Assembly: GCA_016650125.1 (NCBI GenBank)
Contig: JAENWT010000012.1
Coordinates: forward strand, 1 to 64,000
DNA: 64,000 nucleotides
Direction: 5' to 3'
DNA from: Thermoleophilia bacterium
GTDB taxonomy: Bacteria; Actinomycetota; Thermoleophilia; Solirubrobacterales; 70-9
Positions 56,492-64,000 of this stretch are shown here, piece by piece. How positions within the stretch are numbered: the stretch's first letter is position 1; every line of letters begins with the position of its first letter. Under the pieces are notes generated by a model. The model searched no databases. It was not told where the DNA came from and saw only the letters and a program-made list of their open reading frames with translations. A program made the translations under genes and the position numbers.

Positions 56492-56662
56492 CTGTGGAGG
56501 CTGAATTTCAGACTATTGGGATCTATCTCTGATCGCATCCTTCGAGAAACCATGGTACATGGGAGCCTACTCGGACTCCCGCTTTTCGCAAGGTTGGCGC
56601 CGATCCATCTTTGGGTGTCGTGGCGCGTGCATGCCATCAGGCCTGGGCAAGATTTGGCTTTT

Positions 56663-57082
56663 CTAAACCGAGGACGCATCCTGAGGAGGTTCGTCACGCA
56701 TCTGTCCCGCTGCCCGTCTCAGCTCGCGATCCAGAGAATCGACGATCGACTCATCAAAATTTCCGATATTGATGACTCTGGTCATCCTGGTCTCCTTTGG
56801 CAGTTTCGCGTAGAAGCTCACCGGCGGCGGTTCTCGACCTTCCATGACAATCTCAAGGCCTTTCGGCACTGAGTCAGGCCGTCTTGCGACATTGGTGATG
56901 ACGGTCAAGTCCGCGGGCCCATAGCCGCCCAAATGACCCACTAGCTTCTCGGCTCTCGCCCAAGCCATGTTGATCAGGTCCCGAGGCTCAGGAGAATCGA
57001 CCACCGTGCCATCGCTAAACCAGGCGCCTATCCCGACCGTTCCCTCCCAAGATGCTCGCACTATCCACGACTCTTGAATCAC
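56663..57082 (-). CDS. Hypothetical protein, coupled to the gene upstream
   Basis: 139 aa from GTG 57082, overlapping the stop of the 57079-57303 gene (GTGA). Contains ESWIVRASWEGTVGIGAWFSDGTVVDSPEPRDLINMAWARAEKLVGHLGGYGPADLTVITNVAR, an alpha/beta pattern that could be a small catalytic or binding domain, then a Pro-rich loop and a charged helix. No family recognised. The coupling suggests that the two proteins function together. Confidence 0.5.
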   Translation of the reverse strand: MIQESWIVRASWEGTVGIGAWFSDGTVVDSPEPRDLINMAWARAEKLVGHLGGYGPADLTVITNVARRPDSVPKGLEIVMEGREPPPVSFYAKLPKETRMTRVINIGNFDESIVDSLDRELRRAAGQMRDEPPQDASSV

Positions 57083-57303
57083 ATATCTAAGGCGGCTACG
57101 AATATCAAAATGATCGTGCGGACCCGAGTCGAAAGAAATGAAAATGAATCTTGTTGTTGGATGAGTCTTCGATCTTCCGGTTCTGTATCTGGAAGAGTCT
57201 CCGCGGCCTCGATGATGTGATTCCGCATTTTTTCACTGAACAAGACGGAAGAGATGTCGGGATTAGAGCGGTTTCGCGCCGCGATCCCAAGTCCAAATGC
57301 CAT
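57079..57303 (-). CDS. Short hypothetical protein with C-terminal hydrophobic segment
   Basis: 74 aa. No recognised domain; polar N-terminal two thirds and a hydrophobic end (RTIILIFVAALDM). It starts 9 nt after the stop of the short gene at 57313 and its stop overlaps the GTG of the gene at 57082. The tight spacing is the main support; it has no good ribosome binding site. Confidence 0.35.
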   Translation of the reverse strand: MAFGLGIAARNRSNPDISSVLFSEKMRNHIIEAAETLPDTEPEDRRLIQQQDSFSFLSTRVRTIILIFVAALDM

Positions 57304-57312
57304 AGATCGGTT

Positions 57313-57492
57313 CTATTTCCAATCAGGAACTTCGATTACGAAGCGGGCTGCGTCTCCGGAGGAGAGCAGCGATATTTGTCTGGCTTGCCTTCCGCGCTCC
57401 CTCGCTTTTCGAAGCAACCACCATTTAGCATGAAGCGAAACAGGTACGCGAGTCATGAACTTCCCTGAATGGTCCTTATTTTCGTCCGTCAT
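57313..57492 (-). pseudogene. Ribbon-helix-helix (HicB/CopG-like) gene, apparently frameshifted
   Basis: 59-aa frame from ATG 57492 with a strong AAAGGAGAG ribosome binding site. It begins MTDENKDHSGKFMTRVPVSLHAK, which fits the GKF-x-x-RVP-x-SLH start of a ribbon-helix-helix antitoxin domain. The expected continuation (helix with an EG turn and ALL end) is found in the +1 frame, MVVASKSEGARKAS...TNIAALL, so one base appears to be lost after the codon for Ala in SLHA (near 57425). The frame as read ends at TAG 57313. It heads the small minus-strand gene group 57492-56663. Confidence 0.45.
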
Positions 57493-57721
57493 GCCTCTCC
57501 TTTTGTGTTGTCCGGTGTGGGAATACTCTCGTGAGGCTGGCTATCAGCCTTCCAGCGTGGTCCGGTCACTCCTTTTGGGGTTGGAGCATTCGATGTCCTC
57601 TTGCGCTATCTGACGGTCGATCCTGGCCCGGAAAGCTGGGTCCTTTTCGTAGAGCTCAAGTTAGCTCAGATTGCGGACACCTTCACCGCGGAGCGATACT
57701 TTCAGGACACCGCGACTGGCG

Positions 57722-59116
57722 TCAGTCTCGCTCTGTTACGAAGAGGGTCCCGTTATGGCCCGCGGCGGGCGGCACCGACCAGATCAAGAGATAACGACCG
57801 TCAGGAGTCACTGCGCCTGAAGCTTCGGGCAAGGATGTTGAAGCGAGCTGGTTCGAGAACACGGACTCTGACTCAAACGGCCGCTGGGCTGATCGTTTCA
57901 AGTAAATATCGATACTGAACGCAACCAGATTCTCAGTTGCAAAGCCGACGGCCCCCGAAGAATTCCCAGCGAACGTCCGATCTAGGAAGATCACCCTTGT
58001 CGATTCTTTTCGCTCGCGAAGCATCACAGGCTTGGAGACCGGCGCCGAGGCGGAGGTCGCTCCAGCGGGCCTTCCTGATTGCACTTGCGATGCGACCGCG
58101 GTAACCATTCCCTTTCTACTGATGTTCGCCGACGCGAAACTCATCAAGGACCCAGGCGGAGAGACTCTGACTGCCTTTCCGAACGACCGGTGGGTCATAC
58201 GGGCTTGCCGAACGACATAATGCTGGAGATAACCGTTGATCATGAGGACTCCCTGTCCCCGATCGTTGAGATCAAGGTCAAGACCAGCGTGCGAGCATTT
58301 TGAGCTCCTAACAGATCTGGTTCTTCCATAGGTAATGCTGTTCTGGTGCTGCGATCGGATCCGAACGTGCTGGTATCGCGTCGGCTGAGAGCGCGCCACG
58401 GTAGTTTGTGATCGGCAAGATTGGGCCCAAGCTACTAGGCCTCGTCCGCGCGTCCGAGCTGCTACGGAAACGAAGAGACCTGATCTCTGAGAAACCGCCA
58501 CCGTCTTGGGCAGACGAAATCGGCTGCTGCGCGGTGGTTTCACAGCGACGTAAGTGGAACCCGTCGACAGTCCGTAGTTTTGACTCCAAGCTAAGATCGC
58601 TGTCCCGTCTCTGGCCACGTCGATGTCCAAGGCGCTGACCGTCAAGCTCCGACCTGGCGGCACCAGTTTTTGGACCTTGGACCAGGATCTAGAAATGCTC
58701 CGGGTCCTGACCGCAATCTTTCGGTCCGGCGTAACCCAGGCGAGCACGGTCTCACCTGCCTCGCCGACATCCAACGTGGGTAGTCCGGCCGCCGACGCTG
58801 TGACTTGATTCGGCGCCCCAAAAGCGTCGTCGTTCGCGGCACGCACACTTGTAAACACTTGCGTCGTGGACCCCGGAGCCTCGGGTCCGTAGATCGGTGC
58901 CGACCCCCATGCCGCCACGGCATAGTCATTTGGACCAGCCCCAATCATAGGACTGTCGATTCCGTTTTCGAGCGCCGCGATGCGGGACGTAGTGGGAGCA
59001 GCAAGCGAAGATGGTGCCCACGCTGCCCAACTACAGACGACTAAGCCGACCCCTAAGGTGAGCCGCATCAGCTTTGTCAAAATCCTAATTTCAGGCTTCA
59101 AGATCATGCTCAACAT
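57722..59116 (-). CDS. Predicted secreted propeller-like protein
   Basis: 464 aa. Signal peptide MRLTLGVGLVVCSWAAWAPSSLAAP after a short extension (start at ATG 59116, or the inner ATG just before MRLTL). Repeating units with AW/WSQ-type strands follow: GEAGETVLAWVTPDRKIAVRTRS, ARDGTAILAWSQNYG, TRGRGLVAWAQSC, NDRGQGVLMINGY, TPDGRYLLIWSVPP, about one per 55-60 residues, in keeping with a beta-propeller. Same repeat style as the N-terminal half of the 1189-aa protein at 7009. Divergent from the secreted protease gene. Function unknown. Confidence 0.7.
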   Translation of the reverse strand: MLSMILKPEIRILTKLMRLTLGVGLVVCSWAAWAPSSLAAPTTSRIAALENGIDSPMIGAGPNDYAVAAWGSAPIYGPEAPGSTTQVFTSVRAANDDAFGAPNQVTASAAGLPTLDVGEAGETVLAWVTPDRKIAVRTRSISRSWSKVQKLVPPGRSLTVSALDIDVARDGTAILAWSQNYGLSTGSTYVAVKPPRSSRFRLPKTVAVSQRSGLFVSVAARTRGRGLVAWAQSCRSQTTVARSQPTRYQHVRIRSQHQNSITYGRTRSVRSSKCSHAGLDLDLNDRGQGVLMINGYLQHYVVRQARMTHRSFGKAVRVSPPGSLMSFASANISRKGMVTAVASQVQSGRPAGATSASAPVSKPVMLRERKESTRVIFLDRTFAGNSSGAVGFATENLVAFSIDIYLKRSAQRPFESESVFSNQLASTSLPEASGAVTPDGRYLLIWSVPPAAGHNGTLFVTERD

Positions 59117-59194
59117 TCTTTGTGCTCGACGGTGCCTCGAAAGGAAATGCCTCGGTTCTTCACTGGACGCGAGAGCTCCCTCCTTTGGAATTGG

Positions 59195-59224
59195 TTGACA
59201 TAGCCTAGCCGAGCGGGGTAGGTT
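59195..59224 (+). promoter_or_regulatory. Predicted promoter of the secreted protease gene
   Basis: -35 TTGACA (59195-59200), an 18-nt spacer and -10 TAGGTT (59219-59224, TAnnnT). GGAGG follows before the ATG at 59258, so a leadered transcript of about 27 nt is expected. Confidence 0.6.
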
Positions 59225-59257
59225 TGAAGCAATTTCTCGTTCAACACGGAGGTCACA

Positions 59258-60520
59258 ATGGCGGTACGATTCGTAGGATTCGTCGCAACTCTCGCGCTGA
59301 TACTCGCATTCGGAACCCCTGTTGCTCAGTCTTCGATACCGAAGCTGGAGACTTCTTCAGGCGGCTGGGAGTATCAAGAGGAGGAGCACCTCCCTTACTA
59401 CTTTGGAGAGGCCCCCACGGACCTTGAGCGGGAAATCAGTCAGTTGAAGATCAAAGCTCTAGAGTTGTGGCCCAACACCTACGCTGGCTTCTGGAAAATC
59501 GACGGCGACCCTTCGCGCGGAATCTTCGCGGCGTTCACTGCGGACGCACAAGAAAAGGTGGATCGCCTCGCGGAGGGCTTCAGTAAACCCGAACTCCTCC
59601 GACCAGTCACGCATCGGTACTCGAACGTTGAACTTGGCTCCCTGCTGGATGAAGTGGTTGACAAGAGAGATCTCGCCAGAGACGGGAAGCTAGACCTTCC
59701 GGGCGTGGATCGAAATCGGATGGACGTGAGGGTCGACGAGGTCAACAACCGTGTGGACGTGATTGCACCCCATCCCACCGAAGGTACCGTGTCCTACTTT
59801 GCTGAAAGTTTCCCTCAGTATTCCCGCGATACTTTGCGTGTAGTGGAAGGACCGATCATGGAGCCCGAGGCCTGTATCAATCGCACGCAATGTGGTTATG
59901 TTCTTCGGTCTGGACTAGAAACCGTTAACAACTACAACGGGTGTAGCACAGCCTTCGCAGTTACAAAAACCGACGCCGACGTCCCGTCACAACTCCTCTC
60001 CGCAGCGCACTGCGGGAACCCCTCAGGCAGTAGTGTCGGTGACCCCGTATACCACGGTTCCAACCCGTATACGACAGGGGACCGCTACGGATGGGTTCGA
60101 GGCGAAACGCAACTCGGTGTTCTGGACGTGGAGCGGCACAGCGTCCAGAACGGCTTTTACACCATTCCCCGGATCTATGGAAACCTCACCAATCAGCAAA
60201 TGCCGGTCTACTACGTAGCCTCTTACGCCGGGACCATGCAAGGGGACCCTGACTGTAAAGCTGGCGTGACGACCGGTCTTACTTGCGGTACGGTCACCTC
60301 GGTGAATTTCGCACCAAGCTACGTAGCTAACTCGGCCAACTTTATCTCGACGAATACCTGTTCCGATCCTGGGGATAGCGGAGCCGGACACTTCTGGGGA
60401 ACTATGGCTCTCGGAGTTCATTCTGGAGGGGCAGGTACAGGTTGCGGCGCCTTTTTCAGCCACATTCAATACGCCGAAATCTTCATGGGGCTCACCGTCA
60501 ACAAGCTGCCAATCCCATGA
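59258..60520 (+). CDS. Secreted chymotrypsin-like serine protease (S1 family) with propeptide
   Basis: 420 aa. Signal peptide MAVRFVGFVATLALILAFGTPVAQS, a propeptide of about 190 residues that resembles S1E pro-regions (GIFAAFTADAQEKVDRLAEGF, LDEVVDKRDLARDGK), then the protease domain. Catalytic triad: His in LLSAAHCGN, Asp in LGVLDVERHS, Ser in CSDPGDSGAGHFWG; paired cysteines around His and Ser (SAAHC with NGCSTAF; DCKAG/LTCGT; TNTCSDPG/GCGAFF). The layout matches streptogrisin/alpha-lytic-type proteases exported by Actinobacteria. ATG 59258 has GGAGG at about 6 nt. Divergent from the propeller-like secreted protein, which may be a partner or substrate (inference). Confidence 0.88.
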   Translation: MAVRFVGFVATLALILAFGTPVAQSSIPKLETSSGGWEYQEEEHLPYYFGEAPTDLEREISQLKIKALELWPNTYAGFWKIDGDPSRGIFAAFTADAQEKVDRLAEGFSKPELLRPVTHRYSNVELGSLLDEVVDKRDLARDGKLDLPGVDRNRMDVRVDEVNNRVDVIAPHPTEGTVSYFAESFPQYSRDTLRVVEGPIMEPEACINRTQCGYVLRSGLETVNNYNGCSTAFAVTKTDADVPSQLLSAAHCGNPSGSSVGDPVYHGSNPYTTGDRYGWVRGETQLGVLDVERHSVQNGFYTIPRIYGNLTNQQMPVYYVASYAGTMQGDPDCKAGVTTGLTCGTVTSVNFAPSYVANSANFISTNTCSDPGDSGAGHFWGTMALGVHSGGAGTGCGAFFSHIQYAEIFMGLTVNKLPIP

Positions 60521-60706
60521 GCCCCCTTTCGAAACGCATTCCGATTACCGTCCGATAGCTCGAATGTGAAGGTCAGGGACCCGAAGAGTAGGCAGCGACA
60601 AGGGGTTATGTCTGAGAGGTCGGCACCAGGGATCCGATGATGAGGATGCGGATCCCGGCGAAATCGTCAACAGGAAGTTCTGGCTCTATCTGCCAGCAAG
60701 AAGAAT

Positions 60707-60934
60707 TCATGCCCGCGCCACGACTTCCTGAGACAAGCGCTGAATGAGACCTGCGGCAAGTAGAATGAAAATGGCGCAAGCGGCCATGGAGACGGGAGCG
60801 GATCTAGACGGTCCGGGACAGATGTAAGTTGGAGACCGAGATCGGTTCCGAGTAAGCACTCGCTTCCGAGGGAATTGGTTCCACCTGGCGAAGGTGATTA
60901 CCGCGCACAAAGCCAAGGTAACGACGGCACACAC
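60707..60934 (-). CDS. Small protein with two membrane helices
   Basis: 75 aa from GTG 60934. Two hydrophobic helices (VCAVVTLALCAVITFARW and MAACAIFILLAAGLIQRL) joined by a basic linker. It starts 8 nt after the stop of the gene at 60943, so the two may form a unit. A longer frame upstream lies inside that gene. No family recognised. The gap 60521-60706 holds nothing I could identify. Confidence 0.4.
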   Translation of the reverse strand: MCAVVTLALCAVITFARWNQFPRKRVLTRNRSRSPTYICPGPSRSAPVSMAACAIFILLAAGLIQRLSQEVVARA

Positions 60935-60942
60935 TCGCCCGA

Positions 60943-61392
60943 TCAGGACGGACCGGCGACGCCAGGAATATCTACTTCGAGCACGGTGAGTTTGTGGGTG
61001 TGCTCTGAGACTTCGCTCGCAACGCTCTCGGCGTTGGCCCTCCATCCCTTTGGAACCGCCAAGCGCAACGCCAATCCATCGGATCTACTGGCAACGAGAA
61101 GAAAGTCTTCGATCTGCTCCTTCGAATGGTCAGAAGTGAGATCAGGACCTATTTTGGCTTCCCCGATAACGGTGCCTCGGGCCTCATTGGTTGCAACTAC
61201 GTCTGGGCGATGCCTGCCTATCTTGGGAGGACGAGGTAACGCTCCTACGTTTTCGCCGGACACCACCTTCCCGAACTTCATAGCGAGATCGTGAACCAAC
61301 ATGTCGACCAAGGTCCTGTGCGTGTGGCTCTCCGAGCTCGTCTTCTCAACGCCCGGCGTGCCCTCGGCAGGTGTCGCGTCGGCGTTGAGCAC
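60943..61392 (-). CDS. PD-(D/E)xK nuclease-like protein
   Basis: 149 aa from GTG 61392. Middle block GRHRPDVVATNEARGTVIGEAKIGPDLTSDHSKEQIEDFLLVA has the order D-x(n)-E-x-K with flanking strands and a following helix, as in small restriction-endonuclease-like domains. The frame is open upstream to the left end of the IS element and reads VRTIVNALDVLNAD, so the original start may have been removed by the insertion. Unknown role; in this place a defence-related nuclease or a Holliday-junction-type protein are possible. Confidence 0.6.
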   Translation of the reverse strand: MLNADATPAEGTPGVEKTSSESHTHRTLVDMLVHDLAMKFGKVVSGENVGALPRPPKIGRHRPDVVATNEARGTVIGEAKIGPDLTSDHSKEQIEDFLLVASRSDGLALRLAVPKGWRANAESVASEVSEHTHKLTVLEVDIPGVAGPS

Positions 61393-61488
61393 ATCAAGAG
61401 CGTTGACAATTGTCCTGACTGGAACTCCCCCGCTATTTCGGACACCTAAAGGCTTTCAAACAAAAGCCGCGAAAGACAGGTACCGAAG

Positions 61489-61776
61489 ATGCCAAGAACA
61501 CGAAACGCATACCCGGAGGAGTTCAAAGATGAGGCCGTCCAGATGGTGCGTGCCGGCCGATCGGCCGGCGACGTCGCAAGATCGCTCGGCTGCTCACCGC
61601 AGTCGGTCGCAAACTGGACCCGCACCTACGAGCGCGACCAGGGGATCCGCGCCGACGGTCTGAAGACCGAGGAGCGTGAGGAGCTAAAAAGGCTCCGAAG
61701 AGAGGTCGTCAGGCTAAAGCAGGAGAGAGACCTGCTCAAACGAGCCGCGGCCTTCTTCGCAGCCGACCAGTCGTGA
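61489..61776 (+). CDS. IS3-family transposase OrfA
   Basis: 95 aa. Helix-turn-helix typical of IS3 OrfA (YPEEFKDEAVQMVRAGRSAGDVARSLGCSPQSVANWTRTYERD) and a C-terminal leucine-zipper-like helix (ELKRLRREVVRLKQERDLLKRAAAFFA) for multimerisation. Binds the element ends. OrfB lies in the -1 frame and overlaps its stop (GTGA); fused OrfAB may also be made by frameshifting, with an A5 run at about 61686-61690 as one possible slip site. Confidence 0.93.
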   Translation: MPRTRNAYPEEFKDEAVQMVRAGRSAGDVARSLGCSPQSVANWTRTYERDQGIRADGLKTEEREELKRLRREVVRLKQERDLLKRAAAFFAADQS

Positions 61777-62669
61777 CCAGATTCCGGCTTGTTGAAGCGG
61801 AGAAGGCCCTGACCCCGGTGAAGGTGAGCTGCGAGCTGCTCGGGGTTTCCCGCTCCGGCTACTACGCCTGGGAGGGGCGCTCTCCCTGCCAGCGTGAGCT
61901 GACCGACGCCTGGATCTTGGAAAAGATCAAGGAGATCCACCAGGAGAACCGGGGCGTCTACGGCGCCCCGAGGATCCACGCCGAACTCCGGATGGCCCAC
62001 GGGGTTCGGGTCGGCCGAAAGCGGGTCGAGCGGCTGATGAAAGCCGCCGGCATCTCAGGACTGGTGAAGAAGAAGCGTGGCAAGACGACGATCCGGGTTC
62101 CCGGGGTTCGGGTCGCCGACGACCTCCTGCTCCGCGACTTCACAGCAACGGAGCCGAACACCAAATGGGTTGCCGACATCACCTACCTGAGGACCTGGCA
62201 GGGCTGGGTCTACCTCGCCGCGGTTCAGGATCTCTACTCGCGACGGATCGTCGGCTGGTCGATGGCCGACCACATGCGTTCAGAGCTCGTGACCGACGCG
62301 CTCGAGATGGCGATTAGGAGACGAAGACCTGACCCCGGCCTGATTCACCACTCCGACCAGGGCAGCCAATACGTCTCGCTCGCCTTCGGCCAGACCGCCC
62401 GGATCAACGGCATCGCGAGATCGATGGGGAAGGTCGGAACCGCCTACGACAACTCGGTCGCCGAGACCTTCTTCGCGACGCTCAAGAAGGAGCTGATCTA
62501 CCGGCGAAAGTGGCCCGAAAGGCAGGAGCTCCGGACCGAGGTCTTCGAATACATCGAGTCCTTCTACAACCGCAAGAGACGCCACTCACGGCTCGGCTGG
62601 GTTTCACCCGTTGAGTTCGAGGAGACCCGCCAACCTACATCGAGAGTTCAGGCGCTAAGTTCTGCCTGA
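61773..62669 (+). CDS. IS3-family transposase OrfB (DDE integrase)
   Basis: 298 aa. Integrase-core transposase. HTH-like start (LLGVSRSGYYAWEGR), the IS3 block YGAPRIHAELRMAHGVRVGRKRVERLMKAAGI, and the DDE triad: D in TKWVADITYL, D in LIHHSDQGSQYVS, E in DNSVAETFFATLKKELI, then ESFYNRKRRHSRLGWVSPVEFE. All catalytic residues are present, so the element may be active. GTG 61773. Confidence 0.95.
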   Translation: MTRFRLVEAEKALTPVKVSCELLGVSRSGYYAWEGRSPCQRELTDAWILEKIKEIHQENRGVYGAPRIHAELRMAHGVRVGRKRVERLMKAAGISGLVKKKRGKTTIRVPGVRVADDLLLRDFTATEPNTKWVADITYLRTWQGWVYLAAVQDLYSRRIVGWSMADHMRSELVTDALEMAIRRRRPDPGLIHHSDQGSQYVSLAFGQTARINGIARSMGKVGTAYDNSVAETFFATLKKELIYRRKWPERQELRTEVFEYIESFYNRKRRHSRLGWVSPVEFEETRQPTSRVQALSSA

Positions 62670-62950
62670 AAGAGAAACCATGTCCGCGGAAGCGGGGGAG
62701 TTCCATTTGGAATCTGAGCGGTCTCCTGATAAGCCCTGGATTCGTCCAGCTCCTGCGAAGTTGGAAGCGGAGGAATGTTTGAACCTTCGCTTCGGTGGGG
62801 ATCCACCTCCACGTCGAAAAACTGCTCAACCGATGGCACATTTCCGGACGCGTCAGCTTGCCCAGTCCTTGACGACTCAAGTTCCATAAGGAATATCGCC
62901 AGAGCAGGGACCAGAAGCCAGTAGCGAAAATTACGAACCAAAGTCCCCAT
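62648..62950 (-). pseudogene. Exported/membrane protein truncated by the IS element
   Basis: 100 aa from ATG 62950 (GGGAGA about 9 nt upstream). N-terminal helix LVRNFRYWLLVPALAIFLMELESS, then a polar region (GQADASGNVPSVEQFFDVEVDPHRSEGSNIPPLPTSQELDESRAYQETAQIP). From about 62705 downwards the coding sequence is the right end of the IS, so the last 19 residues (NGTPPLPRTWFLFQAELSA) and the stop come from the insertion. The remainder of the gene is not found on the other side of the IS in the same frame. Confidence 0.55.
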
Positions 62951-62970
62951 CCAAATCATCTCTCCCTAGT

Positions 62971-63873
62971 TTGATCTGCCTTGCCTCCCAGAATCGGCGC
63001 CAACGTATCAGGCTGAGCGGAGAGATTGCAAATAATCATTTTCTCCAGGGTTCCGCCGCTCCGTATAAAAGGTTCACCGTGCGCGCTATAAACGAACACA
63101 TCCGGCGGAACCCGAATCACATTCTGGTCCTATCTACTTCGTACGTAAAAACTGCTTCACGGTTCCTGACCGGAGGCGACAAGGCAGGGCGGCTCAACAA
63201 GTTTGTTGCTCTTCACGAGAATGACCGCGAAATTCACCCGTATGACCCGCGCCAAGATCGCGTGTCCTACACGGAACTGCAATTGCTCCTGGGGAATGCG
63301 CTTAGGTCAGCCCGTGTTCTTGATAAGGAGATCTCCCGTGGATTGAACAGGGGAAGAGACTGGTGGCAGGACTCACCCCTGGGGTTCTTGGTCCCGGCTA
63401 TGAGGTTCGCGAGGAATGTGACAGAGCACGAAGGTGCCGAGTTGATGCGTTGGGCTTCCCGTGGAGAGCAAGAGATGCGACGAGAATGGATCTCGGAAGT
63501 GACTTGGGCACCATTTGATGCCGGACAGCGCGGCCGATTTGGTGAAGCCGAATACACCCAATGGCTCAATGGCCAAGGCATTGCCATGATCCTCTGGATC
63601 CTTGCGACGCCACTGCTCACGGGCACCATCTGGACGATGGGTGACGAGCTCCCTCGGTCGAATCCGCCACTGCATCGCGAAGCAGGCAAGATGGAGATCG
63701 ACTTCAAGTTTTGGACCGCCGCCCAGAGATTCCTCCCTCAAGATGTCTGGGTGCGCATCATGTCCCAGAAGTTCGTCGACTCGCAATTCTGTCCTGCGAA
63801 GATGTCTGCGTATCTTGGATCGCTGATTAGTTCACGAACTCTCGAAGATTGGCACGAACCACTGTACGTCTAA
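62971..63873 (+). CDS. Hypothetical protein
   Basis: 300 aa if started at TTG 62971; an inner GTG at 63079 would give 264 aa and begins at VRAINEHIRRNPNHILVLSTSYVKTAS. A hydrophobic helix lies near residues 205-222 (GQGIAMILWILATPLLTGTIW). Many Arg and Trp residues (RGRDWWQDSPLGFLVPAMRFARNVTEHEGAELMRWASRGEQEMRREW); the RNVTEHEG stretch is a weak R-x4-H-like pattern, as in HEPN helices. No family recognised. Divergent from the IS-truncated gene. Confidence 0.55.
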   Translation: MICLASQNRRQRIRLSGEIANNHFLQGSAAPYKRFTVRAINEHIRRNPNHILVLSTSYVKTASRFLTGGDKAGRLNKFVALHENDREIHPYDPRQDRVSYTELQLLLGNALRSARVLDKEISRGLNRGRDWWQDSPLGFLVPAMRFARNVTEHEGAELMRWASRGEQEMRREWISEVTWAPFDAGQRGRFGEAEYTQWLNGQGIAMILWILATPLLTGTIWTMGDELPRSNPPLHREAGKMEIDFKFWTAAQRFLPQDVWVRIMSQKFVDSQFCPAKMSAYLGSLISSRTLEDWHEPLYV

Positions 63874-64000
63874 CCGCGGCGGCTACTGATCACCGGTGCT
63901 TCTTGTCGCCACTCAAAGATGAGCAGTCGCAACAGGTAGCGACAGGCGAACTTGGTGGCCCGGGGTCGGGGACATAACGTTGCGTGAGTCGGTGCTGACG
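63874..64000. other. Right-edge sequence without recognisable feature
   Basis: No gene, hairpin or repeat could be supported in these 127 nt. The sequence is GC-richer again near the edge, which may mark the start of another gene outside the window. Confidence 0.4.

Larger units (their letters stand above)
61420..62705 (+). mobile_element. IS3-family insertion sequence (1286 bp)
   Basis: Imperfect 25-bp terminal inverted repeats: left 61420-61444 starting TGGAACTCCCCCGCT, right 62681-62705 ending AGCGGGGGAGTTCCA; the outer 15 bases match exactly. Inside are the two overlapping frames of an IS3-type transposase. No target duplication is visible: the left flank ends CTGAC and the right flank begins TTTGG. 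The right end cuts a minus-strand gene; the left end lies just before the gene at 60943-61392. Confidence 0.88.

Noticed and set aside
57531-57918. Two short plus-strand frames before and over the end of the propeller-like gene
   Set aside because: No ribosome binding site or domain, and the second lies opposite coding sequence; 57493-57721 was left without a gene.

Overview
The window is a high-GC chromosomal segment from an actinobacterium-like organism, most likely of the Solirubrobacterales/Thermoleophilia type. Reasons: high-GC codon use with many GTG and TTG starts, a dcw cluster without ftsA, mDAP-type MurE, actinobacterial-style gene order, TAnnnT -10 boxes sitting 6-7 nt before start codons, and large secreted proteins of unknown function. 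The taxon is an inference; no 16S rRNA or other rRNA/tRNA gene was found here.

Layout. 1-1.2 kb: left-edge priA whose reading frame turns into an unrelated helical sequence just after the Walker A motif. 1.3-6.6 kb (+): a PH-like membrane protein, then tkt-pgi-HAD phosphatase (central carbon metabolism). 7-14 kb (-): a 1189-aa secreted protein, metK, a hairpin element that looks like a MITE, der and cmk. 14.2-15.3 kb (+): an acyltransferase. 15.4-24.9 kb (-): aromatic amino-acid genes (aroA, tyrA, DAHP synthase, hisC-type aminotransferase, aroH) followed upstream by rluB, scpB, scpA, trpS and an acyl-CoA dehydrogenase. 25-29.5 kb (-): complete P/H/T part of the glycine cleavage system. 29.8-45.4 kb (-): division and cell-wall cluster mraZ-rsmH-ftsL-ftsI-murE-murF-mraY-murD-ftsW-murG-murC-murB-ftsQ-ftsZ, almost all joined by stop/start overlaps. 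45.8 kb (+): a membrane protein. 46.6-51 kb (-): a tad-type secretion/pilus operon (tadC, tadB, tadA, cpaB) headed by a histidine kinase and a response regulator that has lost its receiver domain.

From about 51.1 kb to the right end the sequence changes character: lower GC, short orphan genes, mixed strands, pseudogenes and an IS3-family element. This accessory region carries a Ser/Thr kinase coupled to an unknown protein with a CxCxxC site, a winged-helix/PD-(D/E)xK-like protein divergent from a HEPN-like protein across a perfect palindrome, a second PD-(D/E)xK-like protein, a broken ribbon-helix-helix gene, a decayed gene duplicate, and a divergent pair of exported proteins (S1 protease and propeller-like). 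It has the look of a defence or conflict island, but no known system is complete.

Non-coding structure is notable. Two families of dispersed, foldable repeats (type I at 2.0 and 23.8 kb, type II at 1.9 and 29.7 kb) lie in intergenic gaps, and the type I pair keeps its stem while almost all stem bases differ. mraZ has phased MraZ boxes and a leader hairpin. Several long hairpins serve as likely terminators.
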